From positions 1 through 64,000 of the forward strand of contig CAXSBZ010000011.1 in the NCBI GenBank assembly GCA_964236465.1: a stretch of 64,000 nt of DNA, read 5' to 3'. The notes below the pieces were generated by a model that saw only the letters and a list, made by a program, of their open reading frames with translations, searched no databases and was not told the DNA's origin. This DNA comes from Mucilaginibacter_A sp964236465 (GTDB taxonomy: Bacteria > Bacteroidota > Bacteroidia > Sphingobacteriales > Sphingobacteriaceae). The position numbers were made by a program, and so were the translations under genes. Positions 44,352-52,918 of the stretch are shown here, one piece after another; positions within the stretch are counted from its first letter, which is position 1, and every line of letters begins with the position of its first letter.

Positions 44352-45605
44352 GAGATACAGGAAATAAAACAGCGGTTTGGCATTATCGGCAATTCGCCTT
44401 TGCTGAACCGTGCGATAGATATTGCCAACCAGGTTGCGCCAACAGATATTTCGGTTTTGATCAGTGGTGAAAGCGGCAGCGGAAAAGAGGTTTTCTCACA
44501 GATCATCCACCAGATGAGCCCGCGGAAACATGGCCCGTTTATCGCTGTAAACTGTGGCGCCATCCCCGAAGGAACCATTGATTCTGAATTATTTGGCCAC
44601 GAAAAAGGTGCTTACACCGGTGCTATCGGCGAGCGAAAAGGTTATTTTGAAACGGTAAACACCGGCACTATTTTTTTGGATGAAATTGCAGAAATGCCGT
44701 TGGGCACGCAGGCGCGTTTGCTTCGTGTTTTAGAATCCGGGCAATATATCAAAGTTGGTTCATCCAAAGTAGAAAAAACCAATGTGCGTGTCATCGCGGC
44801 AACCAATGTAGATGTTTACGATGCGGTAAAATCAGGCAGGTTTCGGGAAGATTTATATTATCGATTAAATACGGTTCCGTTGCGGATTCCGCCGTTGCGC
44901 GACCGGAAAGAAGATATTTATTTGTTGTTCCGCAAGTTTACGGCAGATTTCACTGCGAAATATCGTTCGCCGCCAATACAAATGAACGAAGAAGCGCAGC
45001 AAATGCTGGTAAATTACAGCTGGCCGGGCAATGTTCGTCAGCTAAAAAATATTGCTGAGCAATTAGCGGTTTTGGAGCGCGAACATACGATTACTGCACA
45101 AAGCCTGTTGCAATACATCCCGCAGGAAAACAGCGGCAGCAATTTGCCGATGCGTATCAATCAGCAGAAAAAAGACGATTTTTCGGAGCGAGATATTCTG
45201 TATAAAGTGCTTTTTGATATGAAGCGCGACATGACGGATTTGAAAAAATTAGTGGTGGATATTATCGAAAATGGCGGCGTTGCAGCTAATTTTACCAGCA
45301 ATCCGCAGGTTTTGAACCAGCTTTATCGTGATATTGAGATAGATAGCGATCATCATAACCATCACCAAAATCATCAGCAGGAACCTACTTTAACCATTCA
45401 GCAGCCAGCTCCGCAAAATAATAAAGATTTTAATATTACGCAGGAAGCCGAAGAAGTGGAAGAATCGCTTTCATTGATAGAAAAAGAATCAGACCTGATT
45501 AAAAAAGCCTTGAAAAAGCACAAAGGCAAACGCAAATTTGCCGCGCAGGAACTTGGGATTTCTGAACGCACACTTTATAGAAAAATCAAAGAACTCAACT
45601 TATAA
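44349..45605 (+). CDS. Sigma-54-dependent transcriptional activator without receiver domain
   Basis: The 418-residue protein starts almost directly with the AAA+ domain: LISGESGSGKEVFSQ (Walker A, about 38-52), FGHEKGAYTGAIGERKG (the sigma-54-contacting GAFTGA as GAYTGA), TIFLDEIAEMP (Walker B), and SWPGNVRQLKN. The C-terminus is a Fis-type HTH (KFAAQELGISERTLYRKIKEL). A linker rich in His/Gln (near 335-350) separates them. With no N-terminal sensor, regulation must come from expression level or a partner. It is read with lptE and secG, 7 bp after miaB. Confidence 0.92.
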   Translation: MEIQEIKQRFGIIGNSPLLNRAIDIANQVAPTDISVLISGESGSGKEVFSQIIHQMSPRKHGPFIAVNCGAIPEGTIDSELFGHEKGAYTGAIGERKGYFETVNTGTIFLDEIAEMPLGTQARLLRVLESGQYIKVGSSKVEKTNVRVIAATNVDVYDAVKSGRFREDLYYRLNTVPLRIPPLRDRKEDIYLLFRKFTADFTAKYRSPPIQMNEEAQQMLVNYSWPGNVRQLKNIAEQLAVLEREHTITAQSLLQYIPQENSGSNLPMRINQQKKDDFSERDILYKVLFDMKRDMTDLKKLVVDIIENGGVAANFTSNPQVLNQLYRDIEIDSDHHNHHQNHQQEPTLTIQQPAPQNNKDFNITQEAEEVEESLSLIEKESDLIKKALKKHKGKRKFAAQELGISERTLYRKIKELNL

Positions 45606-45618
45606 TCAAATACAATAA

Positions 45619-46146
45619 ATGGTCAATGCTTCTTTTATCGGCAAAAAAACGTTGCTGATTTTATTTCTGCCGATGCTGCTGGTTTTCCAGGCCTGTTCTT
45701 ACAAACTGAACGGCGGTTCGGTTGGTGCCCTGAAAACTGTGAATGTGATGTTTTTTGAAAACGTTGCACCATTGGTTATCAACAACTTAAGCCAAAGTTT
45801 TACCACCGCTTTGCAGGATCGCATCCGAAACCAAACCCGTTTGAGCACCGTTCGCGGCGATGCCGATGCTACGTTTGAAGGCCGGATTACAGGCTATACG
45901 ATTGCGCCAACTGTTTTGCCGGCGGCCAACAGCAGCACGGCACCGCTTTCCAATACCAACCGTTTAACCATCACAGTAAGCGTAAAATACACCAATAACC
46001 TGGATCCGAAATTGAGTTTTGAGCAGCCTTTTTCGCGCTATCAGGATTATCAGGGCGATATCGGCACGAAGGAACAGACGCTGATCCAGGCAATTAATGT
46101 GCAGCTGACGGAAGATATTTTTAACAAGGCTTTTGCCAATTGGTAA
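45619..46146 (+). CDS. lptE: LptE-family LPS-assembly lipoprotein
   Basis: The 175-residue protein has a lipoprotein signal (LLILFLPMLLVFQAC) and continues with SYKLNGGSVGALKTVNVMFFENVAPLV, the usual start of the LptE/LptE-like fold. DITFNKAF-like C-terminus (EDIFNKAFANW) also fits. LptE plugs LptD in the outer membrane and helps insert LPS. The first residues MVNASFIGKKT code for a minus-strand motif copy (45626-45637). An alternative is that the start lies downstream, but no other Met comes before the hydrophobic core. Confidence 0.82.
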   Translation: MVNASFIGKKTLLILFLPMLLVFQACSYKLNGGSVGALKTVNVMFFENVAPLVINNLSQSFTTALQDRIRNQTRLSTVRGDADATFEGRITGYTIAPTVLPAANSSTAPLSNTNRLTITVSVKYTNNLDPKLSFEQPFSRYQDYQGDIGTKEQTLIQAINVQLTEDIFNKAFANW

Positions 46147-47677
46147 GCAAATCGTAGTTTCAGCCGTGGATCAGATACAGAACGGGTTACGTCCCGAATT
46201 TTTGCAGCAATTATTCCATCCAACCGCTATCGCCCAATTGCAGCGGCAACAGTTGGAAGCGTTGGTGCAAACTTATCCTGCTTGCAGTATTTTTTGGTTG
46301 CTGCTGGCCAAATCTGTACAAAATGCGGATGTTGAAATGGCCGAAAAAGCGATTCAATCTGCCGCAGTTTATGCCGCAAACCGGGAAATTTTGTTTCGGT
46401 TGATCCATCAGCCGGAATTGATTATCAAGCCAAAAGTGGAAAAAATCTATCCGTTTGTTTCAACTGTTTTGGTTGATGCCGATGCTTCTTTTATCAACCC
46501 AAAACCTGCGGCAATTGAAAATGAAGAAGCGGTTTTTGTGGAAGATATTCCTGCTGAAGAAATAACAGATGCTTCTTTTATCGACCCAAAACCTGCGGAA
46601 ATTGAAGATGAGGAAGCGGTTTTTGTAGAAGATGTTCCTGCCGAAAAGATAACGGATACTTCTTTTATCGACCCAAATTTGGAGGAAACGATTGCTGCGG
46701 AAAATGATTTTCGGGTGGAAGACGTGGCGCAGACTTTTGTAAATGAAGCGGATGACGAAATAGTTTTTTCGTCGGAAAAGACGATTTTGGCATCCGAAGA
46801 AATTATAAACCATCCGAAAAATTTTGCTTCACAGGAAATTGACGAAGAGGTTTATGACGAAATCATGGCGATTGAGGACTTTAATTTTAGTGCGGTAAAA
46901 GAAGTATCAGCCAAAACCGATCAGCCAAAACCGGAAATAACTGCACCGGAAAAAACAAGCTTGCAGCCTGTTCAGGATGAGGCGGAAAAAGCGATGCTGA
47001 GCAATATTGCCTCGATTGATTATTTCACTTTTAATAATAGGTTTGGGCAAAATCAAACACTTAAATCGACAATTGAACCAGTAGAAACTATTGATAATCA
47101 AGTAGATAAAAATGGACTTAAAAAAGGTTTTGTAAAGCCGGAACCTGCTGCGGAAGAAGAAAAACAGGAAACAGTTTCCAAGTATCACGATGAGAAAATG
47201 CCGTACACATTTATGTGGTGGCTGGACAAAACGCGCAAGGAATACGCAGGGACTTATCAGCCATACATTAAAAACGTGCAAAAACCTTCGGATTTAAGCG
47301 TTGGCCCGGAGCTGCACCAGCAATATATCGAAAGTATTTTCCATGCTGAAGCACCACTTAAAGTACCGGAAAATGTGCTGCCAAAAGCTGTTGAACCGGT
47401 TGTGAAACACAAAGAAAACCAGTTGATCGAACGCTTTATTATTGAAGAACCGCATATCCATCCGCCAAGTATGGACAGGCTGGACACGGAAAACAAGGCC
47501 AAAAAGAGTTCGGAAGATGCAGATATTTTGGTGACGGAAACGCTGGCTAAAATTTACCACGACCAAATGCTTTACCACAAAGCCTTAGATACTTATAAAA
47601 AGCTGATATTGAAATTCCCGGAAAAAAGCGTTTACTTTGCAGCCCGGATTACAGAAATAGAGAAAAAAATAAATTGA
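46133..47677 (+). CDS. Acidic TPR-like protein with tandem 29-residue repeats
   Basis: About 514 residues, 14-bp overlap with lptE and no early ATG, so a TTG (46133) or GTG (46166) start is likely. The N-terminal 110 residues are helical. The middle (about 115-330) is very acidic and holds 2.3 tandem units of 29 residues, each opening with DASFI(N/D)PKPA and followed by EEAVFVEDxPAE. The C-terminal end has a TPR-like motif (LAKIYHDQMLYHKALDTYKKLILKFPEKS in two parts). Four motif copies are read in frame (46482, 46569, 46656, 46896). Function unknown; the operon suggests an envelope role. Confidence 0.7.
   Translation: MPIGKQIVVSAVDQIQNGLRPEFLQQLFHPTAIAQLQRQQLEALVQTYPACSIFWLLLAKSVQNADVEMAEKAIQSAAVYAANREILFRLIHQPELIIKPKVEKIYPFVSTVLVDADASFINPKPAAIENEEAVFVEDIPAEEITDASFIDPKPAEIEDEEAVFVEDVPAEKITDTSFIDPNLEETIAAENDFRVEDVAQTFVNEADDEIVFSSEKTILASEEIINHPKNFASQEIDEEVYDEIMAIEDFNFSAVKEVSAKTDQPKPEITAPEKTSLQPVQDEAEKAMLSNIASIDYFTFNNRFGQNQTLKSTIEPVETIDNQVDKNGLKKGFVKPEPAAEEEKQETVSKYHDEKMPYTFMWWLDKTRKEYAGTYQPYIKNVQKPSDLSVGPELHQQYIESIFHAEAPLKVPENVLPKAVEPVVKHKENQLIERFIIEEPHIHPPSMDRLDTENKAKKSSEDADILVTETLAKIYHDQMLYHKALDTYKKLILKFPEKSVYFAARITEIEKKIN
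46481..46680 (+). repeat. In-gene tandem repeat, 87-bp unit, about 2.3 copies
   Basis: Units start at 46481, 46568 and 46655, exactly 87 bp apart, each opening with a minus-strand motif copy (GATGCTTCTTTTATC or GATACTTCTTTTATC) followed by (A/G)ACCCAAA. The third unit is cut short. Confidence 0.8.
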
Positions 47678-47684
47678 TATAAAA

Positions 47685-48029
47685 ATGTATTTAGTGCTTG
47701 TTATCCTGATTGTAATTGTGTGCGTGCTGCTTGGTTTGATTGTGCTGATCCAGAACCCGAAAGGCGGCGGTTTAAATTCTAATTTTTCGAGTTCATCACA
47801 AATGATGGGCGTACAAAAAACCGGTGATTTCCTGGAAAAAGGGACTTGGGTTTTGGCAATTACGCTGATGATCCTTTCGTTGGTGGTAAATGTGGTTTCT
47901 AAAAACGGACCGGCATCTGCAAACGGTGTACAAAACCAGGAACAAATCGATAAGGCTTCAAAACCTACGGCTCCGGTGAGTGCGCCGCTTAATTTGCCTC
48001 CAGTGCAGCAATCACTGCCTAAAAAATAG
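47685..48029 (+). CDS. secG: Preprotein translocase subunit SecG
   Basis: The 114-residue protein begins YLVLVILIVIVCVLLGLIVLIQ, contains the SecG signature NPKGGGLNSNFSSSSQMMGVQKT, and has a second helix (WVLAITLMILSLVVNVV). A Pro/Ser-rich tail is typical of the phylum. It assists SecYE in export. It is the last gene of the miaB-lptE run, 7 bp after the TPR gene. The TAG stop is within the flank of a motif copy (AAATAGGTGA). Confidence 0.92.
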   Translation: MYLVLVILIVIVCVLLGLIVLIQNPKGGGLNSNFSSSSQMMGVQKTGDFLEKGTWVLAITLMILSLVVNVVSKNGPASANGVQNQEQIDKASKPTAPVSAPLNLPPVQQSLPKK

Positions 48030-48046
48030 GTGATAAAAACAGCATC
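48027..48046 (+). repeat. Dispersed motif copy at secG stop
   Basis: TAGGTGA then core TAAAAACAGCAT (48034-48045). Confidence 0.7.
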
Positions 48047-48051
48047 AATAC

Positions 48052-48082
48052 AAGGCTTTCGGGTAATTCGGAAGCCTTTTTT
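48052..48082 (+). terminator. Terminator of the secG operon
   Basis: AAGGCTT (48052-48058) pairs with AAGCCTT (48072-48078), with extra pairs inside and a T-run after. Confidence 0.75.
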
Positions 48083-48262
48083 GTTGGCTGTCAGGTTGGC
48101 ACATATCACTCAAAGCAATCATTTTTTAGTATTTTGGAAAAGTAATTTTGACAAGATAAGCTGTTGGATAAGCCAATATGTACCTAAACCGGGCTTTGGC
48201 ACAGTTGCTGTTTGACCATCGGCAATAAATAATTTTATTTTTCATTCAAAAACCAAATACAA

Positions 48263-48538
48263 ATGTCATTAAACATTAAACCGATCGGAGACAGAGTAGT
48301 AGTAGAAGCTGCTGCTGCCGAAGAAAAGACCGCATCCGGACTTTTTATTCCTGATACTGCAAAAGAAAAACCACAGCGCGGCACAATCGTTGCCGTGGGC
48401 GAAGGCAAAGTAGATGAGCCGTTGACCGTTAAAGTTGGCGACCAGGTTTTGTATGGCAAATATGCCGGTACTGAAATTACTTATGAAGGTAAAGAGTACT
48501 TAATTATGCGTGAATCAGATGTTTACGCAGTTCTGTAA
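48263..48538 (+). CDS. groES: Co-chaperonin GroES
   Basis: The 91-residue protein is GroES: IKPIGDRVVVEAAAAEEKTASGL with mobile loop TASGLFIPDTAKEKPQRG, and GDQVLYGKYAGTEITYEGKEYL. It caps GroEL in the cytoplasm. TTTG at 48211 and a T-rich box near 48236 may form a promoter, but no CIRCE element is seen. It is followed by groEL after 52 bp. Confidence 0.96.
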   Translation: MSLNIKPIGDRVVVEAAAAEEKTASGLFIPDTAKEKPQRGTIVAVGEGKVDEPLTVKVGDQVLYGKYAGTEITYEGKEYLIMRESDVYAVL

Positions 48539-48590
48539 ATCAAACTGATTTCGTTAAAATATTTTAATCAACTAAGTAAAAATCAATAAA

Positions 48591-50231
48591 ATGGCAAAAC
48601 AAGTTAAATATAATGTAGAAGCACGCGATGCTTTAAAACGCGGCGTTGATATTTTGGCCAATGCGGTTAAAGTAACTTTGGGTCCAAAAGGCCGTAACGT
48701 TATTATCGACAAAAAATTTGGTTCTCCAATTATTACTAAAGATGGTGTTACCGTTGCTAAAGAAATCGAATTAAAAGATTCCTTGGAAAACATGGGCGCA
48801 CAAATGGTGAAAGAAGTTGCTTCTAAAACGGCTGATATTGCAGGTGACGGAACAACAACGGCTACTGTTTTGGCACAAGCTATTGTAACTGCCGGTATTA
48901 AAAACGTTGCTGCTGGTGCAAACCCAATGGATTTGAAACGTGGTATCGACAAAGCAGTTTCTGCTGTGGTTGAAGATTTGAAAAAACAATCTCAAACGGT
49001 TGGTGAAGACAATAACAAAATCAAACAAGTTGCTTCTATCTCTGCTAATAACGATGAAGTGATTGGTGCTTTGATTGCCACTGCGATGGAAAAAGTTGGT
49101 AAAGATGGTGTAATTACTGTTGAAGAAGCAAAAGGTACAGAAACTGAAGTAAGAACGGTTGAAGGCATGCAGTTTGACCGCGGTTATCTCTCCCCATATT
49201 TCGTTACCAATGCTGATAAAATGGAAGCGGAATTAGAAAACCCTTACATTTTGATCTACGATAAAAAGATTTCTTCGATGAAGGAATTGCTGCCGGTTTT
49301 GGAAAAACAAGTTCAAACTGGTAAACCATTATTAATTATTGCGGAAGATTTGGACGGAGAAGCTTTGGCTACTTTGGTTGTAAATAAGATCCGCGGCTCA
49401 CTGAAAGTTGTTGCTGTTAAAGCTCCGGGTTTTGGTGATCGCCGTAAAGCAATGCTGGAAGATATCGCTATTTTGACTGGCGGAACAGTGATTTCTGAAG
49501 AAAGAGGTTTCAAATTAGAAAACGCTGATCTTTCTTATTTGGGTACTGCTGAAAAAATTGTGGTTGATAAAGACAATACTACAGTTATCAACGGTGCTGG
49601 TCAATCCGAAGAAATTAAAAATCGGGTTAACCAGATCAAATCTCAAATTGAATCAACAACATCAGATTACGATAAAGAAAAATTGCAGGAACGTTTGGCT
49701 AAATTATCCGGCGGTGTTGCTGTTCTTTACGTTGGTGCTGCTACCGAAGTAGAAATGAAAGAGAAAAAAGACCGTGTTGATGATGCTTTACATGCAACCC
49801 GCGCTGCGGTTGAAGAAGGTATTGTTGCCGGTGGTGGTGTTGCTTTCATCCGTGCGGTAGAATCTTTAAAAGATTTGAAAGGCGAAAACGAAGATGAAAA
49901 CACAGGGATACAGATTATCCGTCGTGCTATTGAAGAACCACTGCGTCAAATCTGCGAAAATGCAGGTATTGAAGGTTCTATCGTAGTACAAAAAGTAAAA
50001 GAAGGTACTGCTGATTTTGGTTACAATGCCCGCACCGATAAATACGAAAACTTAATTGGTGCCGGTGTTATCGACCCAACTAAAGTAGGCCGTGTTGCTT
50101 TGGAAAATGCTGCTTCTATCGCTGCAATGTTGCTGACAACAGAATGCGTTTTGGCAGATGACCCAGAAGACGAAAAAGGTGGCGGTATGCCTCCAATGGG
50201 TGGTGGCGGTGGCATGGGCGGCATGATGTAA
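48591..50231 (+). CDS. groL: Chaperonin GroEL
   Basis: The 546-residue chaperonin has the ATP-binding TLGPKGRNVIIDKKFGSP and DGVTVAKEIEL, AGDGTTTATVLAQAI, and the C-terminal Gly-Met tail (PPMGGGGGMGGMM). It folds proteins in the cytoplasm with GroES. The whole gene is free of the dispersed motif. A 15-bp hairpin terminator follows. Confidence 0.98.
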   Translation: MAKQVKYNVEARDALKRGVDILANAVKVTLGPKGRNVIIDKKFGSPIITKDGVTVAKEIELKDSLENMGAQMVKEVASKTADIAGDGTTTATVLAQAIVTAGIKNVAAGANPMDLKRGIDKAVSAVVEDLKKQSQTVGEDNNKIKQVASISANNDEVIGALIATAMEKVGKDGVITVEEAKGTETEVRTVEGMQFDRGYLSPYFVTNADKMEAELENPYILIYDKKISSMKELLPVLEKQVQTGKPLLIIAEDLDGEALATLVVNKIRGSLKVVAVKAPGFGDRRKAMLEDIAILTGGTVISEERGFKLENADLSYLGTAEKIVVDKDNTTVINGAGQSEEIKNRVNQIKSQIESTTSDYDKEKLQERLAKLSGGVAVLYVGAATEVEMKEKKDRVDDALHATRAAVEEGIVAGGGVAFIRAVESLKDLKGENEDENTGIQIIRRAIEEPLRQICENAGIEGSIVVQKVKEGTADFGYNARTDKYENLIGAGVIDPTKVGRVALENAASIAAMLLTTECVLADDPEDEKGGGMPPMGGGGGMGGMM

Positions 50232-50270
50232 TCATCCTTCCCGTAAAACTGTTCAGTTTTATATATTTTG

Positions 50271-50304
50271 AAATAGCTTGTCTGGTTTTCCAGACAAGCT
50301 ATTT
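50271..50304 (+). terminator. groEL terminator
   Basis: AAATAGCTTGTCTGG (50271-50285) pairs perfectly with CCAGACAAGCTATTT (50290-50304) around TTTT. Confidence 0.85.
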
Positions 50305-50310
50305 TGTTTA

Positions 50311-50340
50311 ATACTGTTTTTATCGATATAAAAACAGTAT
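50311..50340. repeat. Tight inverted motif pair
   Basis: ATACTGTTTTTAT and ATAAAAACAGTAT flank CGAT, giving a 30-bp perfect palindrome of two TAAAAACAGTAT copies, right after the groEL terminator. The rest of this 350-bp gap holds a candidate small ORF at 50452 and nothing else I can support. Confidence 0.8.
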
Positions 50341-50439
50341 CAGATTATTTTTAAGTTAAATAATTAAAAAATAAAGGTTAATCAAACGATTATATGTTTA
50401 AACTTATATTTAGATGACGGATTGCAAAATCTGAGGCAC

Positions 50440-50447
50440 TAAGTTTG
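50440..50447 (+). promoter_or_regulatory. -7 box TAAGTTTG before a small ORF
   Basis: It matches TAnnTTTG and lies 4 nt from an ATG at 50452, as at other likely leaderless starts. No clear -33 box. Confidence 0.3.
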
Positions 50448-50451
50448 CAAC

Positions 50452-50556
50452 ATGATAAACATGAAAGTTATATTAGAAAAAAAGAACCATTACAAAACGA
50501 TATTTATTAACTGGTTTTTGTTAGAAGCACCAATCATGATCACAGCTTTTTTGTAA
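50452..50556 (+). CDS. Possible 34-residue membrane peptide
   Basis: The ORF reads MINMKVILEKKNHYKTIFIN then WFLLEAPIMITAFL, a basic start with one hydrophobic segment. A second Met (residue 4) is possible. It may be a small membrane protein or the relic of a longer gene. The only support is the -7 box and the composition, so treat it as tentative. Confidence 0.25.
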   Translation: MINMKVILEKKNHYKTIFINWFLLEAPIMITAFL

Positions 50557-50583
50557 TTTGGATAAAACTCTACTTACCATTTT

Positions 50584-51930
50584 TTAAATCTGTTTGCGTG
50601 CTTTTATATCTAAGTATTTGTTGATTGTGCTTACAGTAATATCTTTAGGATCGCACAAAATAGTTTGAATACCAAATCGATTTAATTCCTTTACAATCAG
50701 TTTTTTCTCGTACAAAAATTTTTCTGCAATTGTTTTGTGGTAAATTTCTTCTACATCTTTTGCCTGTTGTTGGGCAATATTTTCCAATGCTGAATTTTTA
50801 AAAAACACTACCAATAGTAAATGTAAACCTGCTATTTTTTTTAAATAAGGCAGTTGTCTTTCCATGCCGGATAAACTTTCAAAGTTTGTAAAGAAAACAA
50901 CCAGGCTGCGTTGTTTAATTACTGTTCGCACAGAGATGTACAGTGCTTCTAAATTACTTTCCAGGTAGCGGGTTTTTTCTTTGTACAAAATTTGCAGGAT
51001 TTTATTCAAGTGTCCTGGCCTTCTGTCTGCCGGAAGTACCGCTCCTACTTTTTCAGAAATGGTGATTAAACCTGCCCGATCTTCTTTCAACATCGCAACA
51101 TTTAGTAAAGCAAGTGTCGCATTGATTGCATAATCCAGCAAGCTCAAACCTTCAAAAGGCATTTTCATGGCGCGGGATTTATCGATGATGCAATACACAT
51201 GCTGCGATTTTTCGTCGGTAAAAGCATTCACCATCATATCGCCTTTTCGGGCCGTGGCCTTCCAGTTGATACTACGGAAATCATCGCCTGGAACATAATT
51301 TTTGATCTGCTCAAACTCCATGCTGTGGCCAATCCGCCTGATTTTTTTGATGCCTTGCTCGGTCAAACGGTTGGAAACGGCCAGCAATTCGTATCGCTGC
51401 ATCTGCAAAAAAGAAGGATAAACAGATACTGTTTCTGCCTGATCAAAATTGTAACGGCGGCTAATCAAAGCTAAAGGCGATTGCACAAAAACCCGGATCT
51501 GGCCAAATTCGTACTCGCCGCGCTTGGTTGGCCTGAGCTGGTAATTAATCATTTTATGCTCGCGCGATTTTAATTCAGCTTGAAACCACAAATCTCGTTT
51601 TTGAAATTGAAACGGAATTTCATCGATCAAACCCAAACTTACTGCAAACGGATAAAAATTTTCAATATAAATTCCCAGCTCGTTTTCATCACCATTACTC
51701 AAACGTTCGAGCGTATTTCTGCTGGCAAACAATCCGTTTTGAGTACGGTAAAGTAGCAAAATGTCAATCAGCAATAACAACATCAGCCCGAAGAAAAAGA
51801 ACAACGGCAAATCACCCAGCCAGCTGAAAAAAAAGGACAGTAAAAACAGTATCACCGCAAAGCCTAATCCGAAGAAAAGGCGGTTAGCCAAAAAAAGATC
51901 TTTGTAAAACTGCCGGTAGATGTTTTGCAC
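50584..51930 (-). CDS. DUF58 domain-containing membrane protein
   Basis: From a GTG at 51930 the product starts MQNIYRQFYKDLFLANRLFFG, the usual DUF58 N-terminus, followed by two membrane helices (about 17-60). An ATG at 51987 is in frame but overlaps the MoxR gene by 47 bp. The DUF58 core is seen in GHSMEFEQIKNYVPGDDFRSINWKATARKGDMM, followed by a von Willebrand-like part (HVYCIIDKSRAMKMPFEG). Such proteins pair with MoxR ATPases; their function is not settled. A motif copy (51841) is read as VILFLL in the first helix. Confidence 0.85.
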   Translation of the reverse strand: MQNIYRQFYKDLFLANRLFFGLGFAVILFLLSFFFSWLGDLPLFFFFGLMLLLLIDILLLYRTQNGLFASRNTLERLSNGDENELGIYIENFYPFAVSLGLIDEIPFQFQKRDLWFQAELKSREHKMINYQLRPTKRGEYEFGQIRVFVQSPLALISRRYNFDQAETVSVYPSFLQMQRYELLAVSNRLTEQGIKKIRRIGHSMEFEQIKNYVPGDDFRSINWKATARKGDMMVNAFTDEKSQHVYCIIDKSRAMKMPFEGLSLLDYAINATLALLNVAMLKEDRAGLITISEKVGAVLPADRRPGHLNKILQILYKEKTRYLESNLEALYISVRTVIKQRSLVVFFTNFESLSGMERQLPYLKKIAGLHLLLVVFFKNSALENIAQQQAKDVEEIYHKTIAEKFLYEKKLIVKELNRFGIQTILCDPKDITVSTINKYLDIKARKQI

Positions 51931-51946
51931 AATGCTGTTTTTATCG
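51928..51946 (-). repeat. Motif copy with the MoxR stop codon and DUF58 start
   Basis: On the minus strand CGATAAAAACAGCATTGTG holds the TAA stop of MoxR and the GTG proposed to open DUF58. Confidence 0.65.
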
Positions 51947-52918
51947 GGGTATTTCCATCTTTTGAATAATTTGCTGCACCACTTCATCCGGCGTAACGCC
52001 TTCCATTTCTTTATCCGGCGAAAGCATGATCCGATGCCGCAAAACCGCTGGCGTTACATAAACCAGATCGTCCGGCGTTACAAAATCACGACCGCTGATT
52101 GCTGCAATTGCCTTGGCAGCCTGAACAATAGCCAGCGAAGCACGCGGCGAAGCACCCAGATAAAGCGATTTACTATTTCGAGTTTCGTGGACAATGCGCG
52201 CTACAAATTCCAGCAATTTCGGTTCTACATGCAAATTCCTCACCTGGTTGCGGTACATTTCTATTTGTGCAGCGGTTAGGATTGGTTTGATTTCATCCAG
52301 TTTTTCAGTAGTTTTTTGCTGATGATGTTGCTGCAAAATAGCCGTTTCTTCTTCCAGCGAAGGATATTTCACTTCAATTTTAAACAAAAAACGGTCGAGC
52401 TGCGCTTCCGGCAAACGGTAAGTCCCCTCCTGGTCAACCGGGTTTTGCGTGGCCAGGATCACAAACGGTTCCTGCATCGGATATGTGTTGCCATCAATCG
52501 TAATCTGCCGCTCTTCCATCACCTCAAACAAAGCTGATTGCGTTTTTGCCGGAGAACGGTTGATCTCGTCAACCAAAATCACGTTTCCAAAAATCGGCCC
52601 TGGTTTAAACTCAAAACTGCTTTCTTTTGGGTTAAAAACAGAAGTGCCCAGCACATCCGAAGGCATCAGATCGGGCGTAAATTGTATCCTCGAAAAGCTG
52701 GCATCAATACATCGGGCAATCAATTTGGCCGTCAGCGTTTTGGCTACGCCGGGCACGCCTTCGATCAACATGTGGCCGCTTGCCAAAATCCCAGCAATCA
52801 GCAGCGTGATCATTTTCTGCTGGCCAACTACTACTTTTGCCAGCGTATTTTTGATCTCGGCAACGGATTGGTTTAAGGCTGATAAATCTGTTCTCGAACT
52901 AAATATTTCTTCTTCCAT
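51941..52918 (-). CDS. MoxR-family AAA+ ATPase
   Basis: The 325-residue AAA+ protein has MLIEGVPGVAKTLTAKL (Walker A, about 51-67), VILVDEINRSPAKTQSALFEVMEE (Walker B, about 112-135), FVILATQNPVDQEGTYRLPEAQLDRF and sensor 2 GASPRASLAIVQAAKAIA. MoxR proteins act as chaperone-like ATPases and usually work with DUF58/VWA partners, as encoded here. Its ATG overlaps the DUF4350 stop (TAATG). Confidence 0.93.
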   Translation of the reverse strand: MEEEIFSSRTDLSALNQSVAEIKNTLAKVVVGQQKMITLLIAGILASGHMLIEGVPGVAKTLTAKLIARCIDASFSRIQFTPDLMPSDVLGTSVFNPKESSFEFKPGPIFGNVILVDEINRSPAKTQSALFEVMEERQITIDGNTYPMQEPFVILATQNPVDQEGTYRLPEAQLDRFLFKIEVKYPSLEEETAILQQHHQQKTTEKLDEIKPILTAAQIEMYRNQVRNLHVEPKLLEFVARIVHETRNSKSLYLGASPRASLAIVQAAKAIAAISGRDFVTPDDLVYVTPAVLRHRIMLSPDKEMEGVTPDEVVQQIIQKMEIPR

